From Opitutales bacterium (GTDB lineage Bacteria; Verrucomicrobiota; Verrucomicrobiia; Opitutales; UBA2987): DNA of 64,000 nucleotides. Positions 9,487 through 17,843 of this stretch are shown in pieces. Every line of letters starts with the position of its first letter. The stretch's first letter is position 1. The translations under genes and the position numbers were made by a program. The notes under the pieces were generated by a model. The model saw only the letters and a list, made by a program, of their open reading frames with translations. It made no database searches and had not been told where the DNA came from. The stretch is from NCBI GenBank assembly GCA_021772515.1, contig JAJFLU010000036.1, positions 123,501 to 187,500 on the forward strand. Reading direction: 5' to 3'.

Positions 9487-10281
9487 TCACTCCTCTGCTG
9501 CGGCGATTAAGTCCTGCCGACCGGCTGCCCAGGCATTGTAGGCAAGGGGCTTGCCGGGGACCGGTGTAAAACGGATCACCCCATCGGCTGCCAGCACGAG
9601 CGCCATCCCGGCGGCGATATCCCAGAGGTTGATGCTTTCCTCGTAATAGGCATCCACCCGCCCCGCAGCCACATAGGCGATTGCGAGGGCGGCGCTCCCC
9701 AGCATGCGGACTTTTTTGTAACGCTGGATGAGGTCGTTGAGCTTGTGAAGGGCGGAGTCGGAATGATCGGCGCCGGCGGGAAATCCCGTCGCAATGGCCG
9801 CTTTTTCAATCCCGACCGCCCAATCCGGCCTATGCCTTTCTCCGTTGATAAAAAGCCCTTGGCCGGGAATTCCCGAAAAAAGCTCGTCCCGGCAAAAATC
9901 GTATATGACGCCGAGAATGGGCGTTTCCCCTCTACAAAGGCCGATGCTGACACAGGTCATGGGCAGATCCCGAAGGTAATTGTAGGTGCCGTCCAGTGGA
10001 TCGACGACCCAGTAAGGTTCAGCGCGGCTCGTCAATTCGGCATCGCCGCCCTCTTCCTCACCGATGATGGGAAAATCGGATGCTACGGTGAGCAGGTTGC
10101 GGATCAGTTTTTCCGACTCGATGTCCGCCTGTAGTTTGACATCCCGGGCAAATTCGGCGTTTACCTGCCGGTATTCATCGTTTCCTGCCAATAGGGGGGC
10201 TCCAGCTTCACGAGCGGCGTTCTCCGCTGTCTGGAGGAGCGATGGGAAGTCCATGTCGTTCATCAAGGTTTTTTCAAACAA
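9487..10281 (-). CDS. Inositol monophosphatase family phosphatase
   Basis: A Mg-dependent sugar-phosphatase fold of the IMPase/CysQ/HisN group. Metal ligands are visible as GEEEGG (residues 74-79), DPLDGT (94-99) and a later NLWDIAAG. Several in-frame starts exist (positions 10281, 10263, 10254); internal MDFPSLL may be the true one, and none has a strong ribosome site. Length is normal. Substrate cannot be assigned: histidinol-phosphate, inositol-phosphate or PAP are all possible in this family. Confidence 0.88.
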   Translation of the reverse strand: MFEKTLMNDMDFPSLLQTAENAAREAGAPLLAGNDEYRQVNAEFARDVKLQADIESEKLIRNLLTVASDFPIIGEEEGGDAELTSRAEPYWVVDPLDGTYNYLRDLPMTCVSIGLCRGETPILGVIYDFCRDELFSGIPGQGLFINGERHRPDWAVGIEKAAIATGFPAGADHSDSALHKLNDLIQRYKKVRMLGSAALAIAYVAAGRVDAYYEESINLWDIAAGMALVLAADGVIRFTPVPGKPLAYNAWAAGRQDLIAAAEE

Positions 10282-10314
10282 TCTGGGAGGATAAAACCTC
10301 AGTGGGTCAGCCGG

Positions 10315-10800
10315 TCACTCTTCCAGGCTCTCGTTTTTATCTTCGATAGCCTCGAAGCCGCCAGCCACAGAATCAATTCCCTGGCTGGTCAGGTAAACGC
10401 AGCCCAGAGAAGCGGCAAAGGTCAAAATTAGCGCCGCCAGGGACATCCCCCAACTCACATCCATGAAAACCTTCGCCAGGCAAACCCCGATCCCGAGAAA
10501 AAGGATTATCCCCAAGGCGGTCTTCACAGCGACTTGGACAGTCTCCGAGGAAAACCGCTCAACCAGGTAAATATCATAAGCGGCAAGACCGGCCACCACT
10601 ACCACTAGAGACAGGGCCATGCCCAAAAATACGAGGATAAAGCCGCGCTTGCTCCCGACCACAAACGACGCGATGAGCTTTCCGAAAATCAAGACTGCCC
10701 CCCCTCCGACCATCAACAGGATGTTAAAATGAGGCCCATCGGGCGCGAGAAACAGAAGCTGTTCAACGACTGTTTTTATGGCTTCGATCCAGGTTTCCAT
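10315..10800 (-). CDS. Four-helix membrane protein of unknown function
   Basis: A 161-residue protein with about four hydrophobic helices (roughly residues 22-45, 53-75, 92-110 and 115-135) and an acidic tail. I do not recognise a family. It is upstream of the IMPase gene on the same strand with a 33-bp gap, so the two may be co-transcribed. The regular membrane pattern supports it being real. Confidence 0.65.
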   Translation of the reverse strand: METWIEAIKTVVEQLLFLAPDGPHFNILLMVGGGAVLIFGKLIASFVVGSKRGFILVFLGMALSLVVVVAGLAAYDIYLVERFSSETVQVAVKTALGIILFLGIGVCLAKVFMDVSWGMSLAALILTFAASLGCVYLTSQGIDSVAGGFEAIEDKNESLEE

Positions 10801-10928
10801 AACTACTTTATTGATTGCCGGGGGAATCAGTTAATGTCCAGTTGCACAGGCGATTGATGAGGGAAATCAGCGTCTTTTACAAACTAAAAAAATATCCTTC
10901 GGCGGATTTTTTGAACGATTCGGGGTGG

Positions 10929-12539
10929 TTAAAATTCACGATTAAGGACGGTGGTGTTTCGCGCTTCGGGTGATTTCTCCGGGTAGTCGAGGGTGTAGTG
11001 CAGGCCCCGGCTTTCCTTCCGTTGAAGGGCGCATTGGACGATCAAGTCGGCCACCTGGATCATGTTGCGAAGTTCCAGCAGGCGGGGTTCCACCTTGAAA
11101 TTCCAGTAATAATCGTAAATTTCATTCGAGAGATTCTGGATTCGGGCGCGGGCGCGCTCCAGGCGTTTAGTAGTGCGGACGATGCCCACGTAATCCCACA
11201 TGGTGCGCCGCAGTTCGTCCCAGTTATGGGAGAGAACGACCCGCTCATCGCTGTCTTCGGCATCACCGTCAACCCACTCGGGGGGGATGGCTGTCTCGGA
11301 CTCGTAGTTTTTCAGATAGCCCACAACCGCATCGGAGCCCCGGTGGGCCATGACGACCGCCTCGAGCAACGAATTGCTGGCCAGGCGATTGGCCCCGTGC
11401 AGCCCCGTGCAGGCCACCTCTCCACAGGCATACAATCCGGGAAGACTCGTCTCGGCGGACAAGTTGGTGCGCACACCCCCGCAGAGATAATGGGCCGCCG
11501 GAACCACGGGGATGAGGTCGTTGGCCATGTTGATCCCGTGCCGGGCGCAAACCTCGAAAATGTTGGGAAACCGGTGTTGCAAATCCTCCTCGGGATGCCC
11601 CGTGATATCCAGCCAGAGATTTCTCGCGCCGGACTTTTTCATCTCGCTATCGATGGCCCGGGCCACGATGTCCCTCGGCGCAAGGTCGGCCAAAGTGTGG
11701 TGGTGCTTCATAAACGGACGGCGGTCCGCGTTTCGCAGGATGGCTCCCTCTCCCCGCACCGCCTCGCTGATGAGGAAGCGCTCATCGGTAGAACTGTATA
11801 GGGAAGTCGGGTGAAACTGCACAAATTCCATGTTGGCCACCTCGACACCGGCCCGGTAGGCCATTGCGATGCCGTCCCCGGTGGCGATATCCGGGTTGGT
11901 TGTAAACTGGTAAACCTGCCCGATGCCCCCCGTGGTGAGCATGATCACGGATGCCTTGAAGACCTCGACCCGCCCCTTGAGAACATTGAGGGCGTAGAGG
12001 CCGACCACCTTGTTGCCATCGTTGCGGACGGCGAACCCGCTCTTGGTCAGCTTTTTCTGGGTAATCAGATCGATGGCAAAAAAATGCTCCAGCACGGTGA
12101 TGTTTTTATTCCGCGCGGTGGCCCGCAGGAGGGCCGATTCGATGGCCTTGCCGGTGATGTCCTTGACGTGCAAAACGCGCCTCCGGGAATGCCCGCCTTC
12201 TCGCCCGAGGGAAGGGGTTCCGTCCTCCAGTTGGGAAAAATGCACGCCCGTCTCGACCAGTTGCTGAACCCTTTGGGGGCCTTCATTGATGATCTCGCGG
12301 ACAACCTCCTCATCGCATAAACCATCCCCCGCCTCGGTGGTATCACTCAGATGACTCTGAAAATCATCGTTTTGGGCGGTCACACAGGCGATGCCGCCCT
12401 GCGCGTAGTTGGTATTGGAATCGGCCCGGCGTTTTTTGGTCAGAATAGCCACCCGACGCCCCTCGGAAGCCACCTGCAAAGCAAAGCTCAACCCGGCAAT
12501 CCCGCTGCCTACCACAATAACATCAAAGTTTCTGCTCAT
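10929..12539 (-). CDS. nadB: L-aspartate oxidase
   Basis: An FAD-dependent enzyme that converts L-aspartate to iminoaspartate, the first step of de novo NAD synthesis. The N-terminal dinucleotide motif is VVGSGIAGLS. The family active-site region includes TTGGIGQVYQFTTNP and EFVQFHPTSL, then EAVRGEGA and HLYCGG-type motifs (AAHYLCGGV). The C-terminal helical domain ends with GLHYTLDYPE, diagnostic for NadB over succinate dehydrogenase SdhA. The ATG at 12539 is preferred to a TTG 12 bases upstream. nadA and nadC are not in the window. Confidence 0.95.
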   Translation of the reverse strand: MSRNFDVIVVGSGIAGLSFALQVASEGRRVAILTKKRRADSNTNYAQGGIACVTAQNDDFQSHLSDTTEAGDGLCDEEVVREIINEGPQRVQQLVETGVHFSQLEDGTPSLGREGGHSRRRVLHVKDITGKAIESALLRATARNKNITVLEHFFAIDLITQKKLTKSGFAVRNDGNKVVGLYALNVLKGRVEVFKASVIMLTTGGIGQVYQFTTNPDIATGDGIAMAYRAGVEVANMEFVQFHPTSLYSSTDERFLISEAVRGEGAILRNADRRPFMKHHHTLADLAPRDIVARAIDSEMKKSGARNLWLDITGHPEEDLQHRFPNIFEVCARHGINMANDLIPVVPAAHYLCGGVRTNLSAETSLPGLYACGEVACTGLHGANRLASNSLLEAVVMAHRGSDAVVGYLKNYESETAIPPEWVDGDAEDSDERVVLSHNWDELRRTMWDYVGIVRTTKRLERARARIQNLSNEIYDYYWNFKVEPRLLELRNMIQVADLIVQCALQRKESRGLHYTLDYPEKSPEARNTTVLNREF

Positions 12540-12751
12540 CGGTTCAGTCAATCCATGTTAAAAATTCAGCAAATCAATCAAATAAACTATCCACCGTTTA
12601 TCATACATTTTCAATTCCAATCCGATCCATCATTCAAACCGCGACTGAACGCAATTTACGTATGAAACTATTGTGATTTTATGACTCTTTGCGGAGACTT
12701 TCCAAAAAATAAATCGAACCACAAAATCAGATATGGACCAATTGCGTCACC

Positions 12752-13702
12752 TCATTCAAGGCCTGAATTTCCATTTCGAAACCGACGAATGACCTTCAGT
12801 AAGCCAAGCATGTCAATAAATGTCCTCAATTTGTCGCGAAACGACTGAGCGCGATGCAGGTACAAAGGCTGCAGTATCCTGAAAATCCGTTTCAAACTTC
12901 CCCATGAGACTTGCCTATAGTAAACTCGCTCAAAATGCAGGAAAAGTTTCGCTCCGTGCATATTCCACGGGAAACGCTTTTTATGCCCTATGTAATGGAC
13001 AAGTTTAGCACAAGTAGTCTGGTTATACTGGAGGCTATCTAATTCTGTTGGCTCTGGAGCCGACGTAGCCCAAAGCATAAAGTCCTCTATTCGAACGGAA
13101 ATTTCTTTTTTAGCGTATTTTTGTTGTATAACTAGATTCGTAACTCCCTGGTCGCCACCAACGAAATACTCGGGGTATTTTAGCCGCGGTGGATTGGAGA
13201 ACTCGATGTACGGTTCAAAATCGGTCTGCTTGATAAGACCACTGGTCGCCACAATTTGACCCGCGTTGAATGTAAAACCGGGATCCTTGTAGTCAGAGAC
13301 CATCTCACGGACCGCTTCGCTTTTATAATAATGGCGTTCACGATCTTCCTTTTCCCACTGCGGATCCTTGATCACGACGAAATCTTCATCGTATTGATTC
13401 AAACGGTCGAGGACAGGGCCAACGAAAATAATATCAGAGTCGATTACGAGCAATCTCTTGCCTCCGGGCTGGAATAGCACCGGTAGTTTATTAAATCCCC
13501 ACCCTAAAAATTGACCTTCGTTATGATAGAGGGAAACGTTAAAAATTTTCTCTAGCTCTGTCGTAGAGAAATCACCAAACAAGCACTCCTTGAGCAGGAA
13601 AATCGGAATATCCGGGTAATAGGCGCGTACACTTGCGATACATACCCGAGCAAAACGGATATCATATCGATGGCAAGTGACGTATACGGATTCTATTTTC
13701 AT
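12752..13702 (-). CDS. Putative GT-A type glycosyltransferase
   Basis: A 316-residue protein with a nucleotide-sugar transferase-like N-terminus: alternating strands from residue 4, then LLVIDSDIIFVG, where D88 and D90 form a DxD metal/nucleotide-sugar site. Conserved GGDQGVTNLVIQQ around residue 190 resembles the GT8-like acceptor region. It precedes nothing close but lies next to an FkbM methyltransferase on the same strand, a common pairing in surface-polysaccharide loci. GC is lower than in nadB, suggesting an accessory locus. Substrate unknown. Confidence 0.65.
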   Translation of the reverse strand: MKIESVYVTCHRYDIRFARVCIASVRAYYPDIPIFLLKECLFGDFSTTELEKIFNVSLYHNEGQFLGWGFNKLPVLFQPGGKRLLVIDSDIIFVGPVLDRLNQYDEDFVVIKDPQWEKEDRERHYYKSEAVREMVSDYKDPGFTFNAGQIVATSGLIKQTDFEPYIEFSNPPRLKYPEYFVGGDQGVTNLVIQQKYAKKEISVRIEDFMLWATSAPEPTELDSLQYNQTTCAKLVHYIGHKKRFPWNMHGAKLFLHFERVYYRQVSWGSLKRIFRILQPLYLHRAQSFRDKLRTFIDMLGLLKVIRRFRNGNSGLE

Positions 13703-13743
13703 ATAATGCCGAGTATTTCAAGGTTACAGCAATCTATACCTCG

Positions 13744-14577
13744 TCAACCATTTTCACATCCTACGGCGCGTCGGTCATCGGCTCTTACGTAAATATCGTT
13801 TTCACCTTGTACAAAGTGGGCGAACGGTTCCATCTCCAAAACTGCACGAATATCGGTGCTTGAATCTGATTCGTGTATCTCCACTATCAATACACTGATG
13901 CGGTCCAACCATCGTTTATAATCACCGGAAAAGAGCGCGTATTCAGCGCCCTCAATATCCAGCTTTACAATATCGATATGATCCCACCCCTGTCTTGCCA
14001 TGAGATACGGAATATCGAAGCCGTCCACTTGGCCTGATTGGAGACCTGCGGAGTCCGAAAATCTAAATGAATTGGAGGTTGCGCCGGGGTTGACCAACGA
14101 GACGGTCGTTGAGTCGCGCCACACTGCCGCATTCAACAATTTCACCCCACCCCAACCAGTCGTATTATTAGATAGCAGCTCGAAATTCGCCTTCTCCGGT
14201 TCAACCGCAAGGATTTCCGCGTTAGGAAACCGTTCAGCAAAATAAATAGGAGAACAACCAATATTGGCACCACAGTCCAGGATAGTCATTATCGGTGAGG
14301 TGAACTCAATATCGTAGTCTCGCCAAATTAGAGTCTGCTCGAATGTAATGACGTCCGCCATCTCGCGCCTAATTGAAAATCTGATTTTCGAACTATCATA
14401 AGAAATCGAGGCACGTCTCCCGTTCCAAGGAAGTATGCGCAGTTTCATGAATGCCTCCAAACCAGCAAAGAATCCAAGAAATCGAAGATAACGACGGAAT
14501 CGATCAAACCGGTATTTACCCTGGCGCATCCACTGCGGTTTCGTCAGTGATCCCCATCGTTCAAAACTCATGCCCAT
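13744..14577 (-). CDS. FkbM family SAM-dependent methyltransferase
   Basis: A 277-residue methyltransferase. The SAM-binding loop is LDCGANIG (residues 100-107), followed by the acidic strand end LAVEPEKAN and the later VKLDIEGAE typical of FkbM proteins. The first 60 residues are a basic extension. Family members O-methylate sugars of polysaccharides or glycolipids. It is 41 bp upstream of the putative glycosyltransferase on the same strand, so a two-gene surface-glycan unit is likely. The upstream 186 bp are very AT-rich and hold no gene. Confidence 0.82.
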   Translation of the reverse strand: MGMSFERWGSLTKPQWMRQGKYRFDRFRRYLRFLGFFAGLEAFMKLRILPWNGRRASISYDSSKIRFSIRREMADVITFEQTLIWRDYDIEFTSPIMTILDCGANIGCSPIYFAERFPNAEILAVEPEKANFELLSNNTTGWGGVKLLNAAVWRDSTTVSLVNPGATSNSFRFSDSAGLQSGQVDGFDIPYLMARQGWDHIDIVKLDIEGAEYALFSGDYKRWLDRISVLIVEIHESDSSTDIRAVLEMEPFAHFVQGENDIYVRADDRRAVGCENG

Positions 14578-14763
14578 TAATCTGATTTTCCTATAGATAT
14601 ATATCGATCGCGAATAATAAATTTTATAGTCGACAGTATTATTTTCAAAATTAAAGAAGCGATCGTAATTAGTATTACGACGCTTTTAGTATCTGTTAAT
14701 CTAAATATATTTAGAAAATTATGAGAGTTCACTGGTGATTTTTAATGATCATTTAGTGTAATC

Positions 14764-15201
14764 TCAAGGATATTTATTGTTGGAATTTGGTCGGGGCTTG
14801 GTGATTAGGTCGAATCCGTCTAATCGGGCTGCTTTTTTGTCCAAGGTGATGGTTTTTTTGCAGTCGTTGGATTCGTTTATTTGGCATAGGTAGGCATCCG
14901 GGAAATCTGTGTTTTGTTGCTTCGATTCCTGGAGGGCTGCCCAAGCTTCGGCCGCATGTTCAATGGTTAATTCGCGTACGCTGAGTAAGAATTCAATCAC
15001 CTTGGCAATTTCCTTACGCGAATACCCATAAGCGCTGCTCAGTACCCAATATAACTCGACCAAGACAATGCTGTTTACGAATCCGGGGTTCGACTGAGTG
15101 CAAGTTTCAGTAAGCGCCTTCTTGGCCAAAGTTGCCTGAGCCTCATCGTCTTTAACGATGAAGCGCACGAGCACATTGGTGTCGATTCCTATTCGCGACA
15201 T
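14764..15201 (-). CDS. vapC: PIN-domain toxin, VapC type
   Basis: A 145-residue PIN ribonuclease. Acidic catalytic residues are visible in IGIDTNVLVRF (D7), LVELYWVL (Glu near 49), and TDFPDAYL (Asp near 100), with a last acidic position in the ITLDKKA strand. VapC toxins usually cut tRNA or rRNA and are held inactive by VapB. The start overlaps the antitoxin stop region by 13 bp, the usual TA coupling. Lower GC and lone location support mobile origin. Confidence 0.87.
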   Translation of the reverse strand: MSRIGIDTNVLVRFIVKDDEAQATLAKKALTETCTQSNPGFVNSIVLVELYWVLSSAYGYSRKEIAKVIEFLLSVRELTIEHAAEAWAALQESKQQNTDFPDAYLCQINESNDCKKTITLDKKAARLDGFDLITKPRPNSNNKYP

Positions 15202-15446
15202 CGCTGCATCCTCTCAGATACTGCCTTGTCAATGCCGTCGTCCATTTCCTCGATCGTATGGGCTCTAGGTGGCTTGGGCAGCATTCCCTCCAACTCCCCG
15301 ATGGATTTGGATACGGGCAATAGCGTTACATGCCCGTCCTCGGCTATAAAGTAGCACAGCTTATCACCCTTTTTCAGCTTCAGCCGTCTTAGAATCTTTC
15401 TCGGAATCGATGTTTGCCCTTTTCCTGTAATGGTTGATATTTCCAT
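15189..15446 (-). CDS. vapB: AbrB/MazE-type antitoxin, VapB
   Basis: An 85-residue protein with an N-terminal SpoVT/AbrB swapped-hairpin DNA-binding domain: TGKGQTSIPRKILRRLKLKK followed by GDKLCYFI. The C-terminal half (from about residue 50) would neutralise the PIN toxin encoded directly downstream. VapB proteins of this class repress their own promoter; the upstream 150 bp are AT-rich, but I could not define an operator. Confidence 0.88.
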   Translation of the reverse strand: MEISTITGKGQTSIPRKILRRLKLKKGDKLCYFIAEDGHVTLLPVSKSIGELEGMLPKPPRAHTIEEMDDGIDKAVSERMQRCRE

Positions 15447-15611
15447 TAATTATCAATAAATCATGGAATAAATACTATTTCAAGGCAAAATATCAGTTTG
15501 TTTGATAGCGATTTACGCTCGTGCTCGATGTTATCATTCCGTTTATAGTGGATTTTTATTTTTTTCTCAAAAAGCTCGAATAGCCGGGCTTGAAAGGAGA
15601 GTATTCTGTTC

Positions 15612-16832
15612 GTGATTCGTATAAATGAAGATTATTTGAAGCTGCATGCTTCTTACTTGTTTGCTGATATTGCACGGCGGGTGGGGGCTTATCAGTTGGC
15701 CAATCCGGGGGTGGAGATCATTAAAATGGGCATTGGCGATGTCACCGAGCCGCTCCCGAATGCCTGCCGCGAGGCTTTTCATGGGGCCATCGATGACATG
15801 GGGCAGCGGGAAACCTTTCATGGTTACGGTCCCGAGCAGGGTTATCCTTTTTTGCGAGATGCCATCGCCGAACATGATTTTCAACGCCGGGGCGTGGACC
15901 TGTCGCCGGAGGAAATCTTTATCAGCGATGGCTCAAAATGCGATTGCGGCAATATTCAGGAAATTTTTGCCAAAGACATCACGGTAGCGGTCCCCGATCC
16001 GGTTTATCCGGTCTATGTCGATACCAATGTCATGGCGGGCCGCACCGGTTCCTGTATCGATGGCCGTTACGAAAACCTCGTTTACCTCGAATCGACCCCG
16101 GAAAACGGCTACATGCCCAGCCTGCCCGAGCAGCCCGTGGACCTCATTTACCTCTGTTTTCCCAACAACCCGACCGGGGCGATTGCGACCGTGGAGCAGC
16201 TACGGCAATGGGTCGATTACGCCAGAGAAAATGGGGCCGTGATTCTCTTCGATGCCGCCTATGAATCGTTTATCCGCGATGATTCCGTTCCGCACTCGAT
16301 TTTCGAAATCGAAGGAGCCCGGGAAACCGCCATCGAATTTCGCAGTTTCTCCAAAAACGCCGGATTCACCGGCACGCGCTGCGCCTTCACCGTGGTCCCG
16401 CGCGAGTTAACCGTCCGCGATTCGGGGGGCATCGAACAGTCTTTGCACAGTTTGTGGTCCCGCCGCCAATCGACCAAGTTCAACGGGGTCTCCTACCCTG
16501 TGCAACGGGCGGCGGCAGCCGTTTATACACCCCAAGGCCAACAGGAAGTCGCCGCGTTGACCGATTACTACTTGGGCAACGCGCGTATCATTCGCGAGAA
16601 AATCACCCCATTGGGCTACGACTGCGCCGGGGGGGAAAATTCGCCCTTCATCTGGATCAACACGGGCGGCGATTCCTGGGAATTTTTCGATTTGCTGCTG
16701 ACCAAAGCGGGTGTCGTCTGCACGCCGGGGGTCGGCTTCGGCAACTGCGGCCAAGGGCATATTCGGTTGAGCGCCTTCAACACAAGGGAACGCATAACCG
16801 AGGCGCTGGAGCGCATTACCTCGGTTTTATAA
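15612..16832 (+). CDS. dapL: LL-diaminopimelate aminotransferase
   Basis: A PLP-dependent class I/II aminotransferase that makes LL-diaminopimelate directly from tetrahydrodipicolinate, bypassing DapD, DapC and DapE. The opening ([19 protein letters not shown]) and VIEIMG-like segment ([14 protein letters not shown]) are diagnostic for DapL. The PLP lysine is in [14 protein letters not shown] at about residue 247. The start is GTG at 15612, with AAAGGAG about 13 bases upstream. Length 406 matches the family. Together with lysA at 55.2 kb it indicates the DapL variant of the lysine/peptidoglycan pathway, common in Verrucomicrobiota, Chlamydiae, cyanobacteria and plants. Confidence 0.96.
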   Translation: MIRINEDYLKLHASYLFADIARRVGAYQLANPGVEIIKMGIGDVTEPLPNACREAFHGAIDDMGQRETFHGYGPEQGYPFLRDAIAEHDFQRRGVDLSPEEIFISDGSKCDCGNIQEIFAKDITVAVPDPVYPVYVDTNVMAGRTGSCIDGRYENLVYLESTPENGYMPSLPEQPVDLIYLCFPNNPTGAIATVEQLRQWVDYARENGAVILFDAAYESFIRDDSVPHSIFEIEGARETAIEFRSFSKNAGFTGTRCAFTVVPRELTVRDSGGIEQSLHSLWSRRQSTKFNGVSYPVQRAAAAVYTPQGQQEVAALTDYYLGNARIIREKITPLGYDCAGGENSPFIWINTGGDSWEFFDLLLTKAGVVCTPGVGFGNCGQGHIRLSAFNTRERITEALERITSVL

Positions 16833-16848
16833 ACTGCCGAAGATTATC

Positions 16849-16865
16849 GGAGAATCCGATTCTCC
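16849..16865. terminator. Short hairpin in the dapL convergent gap
   Basis: GGAGAAT and ATTCTCC flank a CCG loop, 17 bp after the dapL stop and 32 bp from the convergent gene's stop. There is no T-run, so this is only a possible bidirectional terminator. Confidence 0.3.
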
Positions 16866-16896
16866 CAAACTCCGGCTGGCGGCGCGGAGAGAATGC

Positions 16897-17178
16897 CTAT
16901 TCCGCTTTAGCCTCGGAGGTGGCAGAGAAGCATTTCTCGAGCAGACAATTGTAGAAACAAGCGAAAATCCCGCCACAGATCAAGCCATCCACAAACCCGT
17001 AGGCCAGACCGATCACACTGCCCATCGGGCTGATGCAATAACCGGGGTAAATGCGCCCGATAAAAGTAACATCCCCGCTGGCTCCCTCCAAAAAAATGAG
17101 CCACCAGGTGGAGATAAACAAACCGACTCCCCACAAAATCCCGGAGGTCAGGGCCAAAGCTTTAGTATTCAGTTTCAT
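16897..17178 (-). CDS. Small membrane protein, holin-annotated family
   Basis: A 93-residue protein from the ATG at 17178 (MKLNTKALALTSGILWG). The open frame extends 24 codons further upstream, but that part is not membrane-like. Two hydrophobic helices (about residues 8-30 and 50-80) are separated by a short glycine-containing loop with YPGYCISPMGSVIG. Similar short chromosomal proteins are often labelled bacteriophage holin, a name that does not prove lytic function. No phage genes are adjacent. The gene is convergent with dapL. Confidence 0.65.
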   Translation of the reverse strand: MKLNTKALALTSGILWGVGLFISTWWLIFLEGASGDVTFIGRIYPGYCISPMGSVIGLAYGFVDGLICGGIFACFYNCLLEKCFSATSEAKAE

Positions 17179-17250
17179 ATTTTTCCCACGCCTTTCGCAA
17201 TATAGATAGATGAACCATTGATCGTCCGAGAAAACCACTTTCCCGGTCAC

Positions 17251-17458
17251 TTCCGAATCACCGGTTAGCCAAAATGTAACGAATTTGCTCTATCCGTCAA
17301 ACGAAGAGGCCATTCAGAGCCATTCTATCGCCCGATCTGCAAGGTTTACGGCAGCGGTTTCTCACAACGTCGCCATGCCATTGAGCATCCCGCGTGCGAT
17401 TTTTCTTGAAGGGCGAAAGGGCGGAGCCATATTCGGGAGGACAGAAATGAAACTCCCC
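17251..17458. other. Intergenic segment left of the island
   Basis: No credible gene was found. It is the original upstream region of the tRNA-Thr gene, so the ancestral tRNA promoter should lie here. Bases 17341-17365 resemble 30833-30857 (22 of 25 identical); the meaning is unclear and chance is possible. Confidence 0.4.
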
Positions 17459-17497
17459 GCCGGGTTAGCTCAGTTGGTAGAGCGACGCATTCGTAAT
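17459..17497 (+). repeat. attL: Left attachment site: 5' half of tRNA-Thr
   Basis: These 39 bases are identical to bases 1-39 of the intact tRNA-Thr at 28537. They end just past the CGT anticodon, after which the sequence departs completely (CCTAACGGG in place of GCGTAGG). It is a non-functional half tRNA left by site-specific integration. Confidence 0.95.
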
Positions 17498-17843
17498 CCT
17501 AACGGGCGTTATTATCCCAAATTCCTCTGAATAATCAGGAGCAATCAAGTCTTTTCAGGCTAAAATCTTGTGGAATTAAATCGTTATCCTGAGTGATCCC
17601 GAAATATCCCAAATTTTGAAGTCAGGTACGACTTTGGGGTAATCTTCCTATATTTCTTTGATGAGCAACAAATTTTTCGAAAACCTATCATAAAAATCGT
17701 AAAGGAGAAACGCATTCGAATTTTCTCCATATTCGTTGCCTTAATCTAGGAAAACGAAGCCAATATACGTGGATCGTAATCATCTTCTTGATCTTATAGT
17801 CCTAATATGCCAAACCTGAGAAAAATATCTAAAAAAGATAACT
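17498..17843. other. Left island end, no gene seen
   Basis: This stretch is AT-rich with no credible ORF. It should hold the promoter of the restriction-modification gene and any integrase arm sites, but I could not define either. Confidence 0.4.

Noticed and set aside
10998..11801. 267-residue plus-strand ORF opposite nadB
   Set aside because: It lies wholly antisense to a clear nadB gene, and its length follows from codon bias of the real gene.
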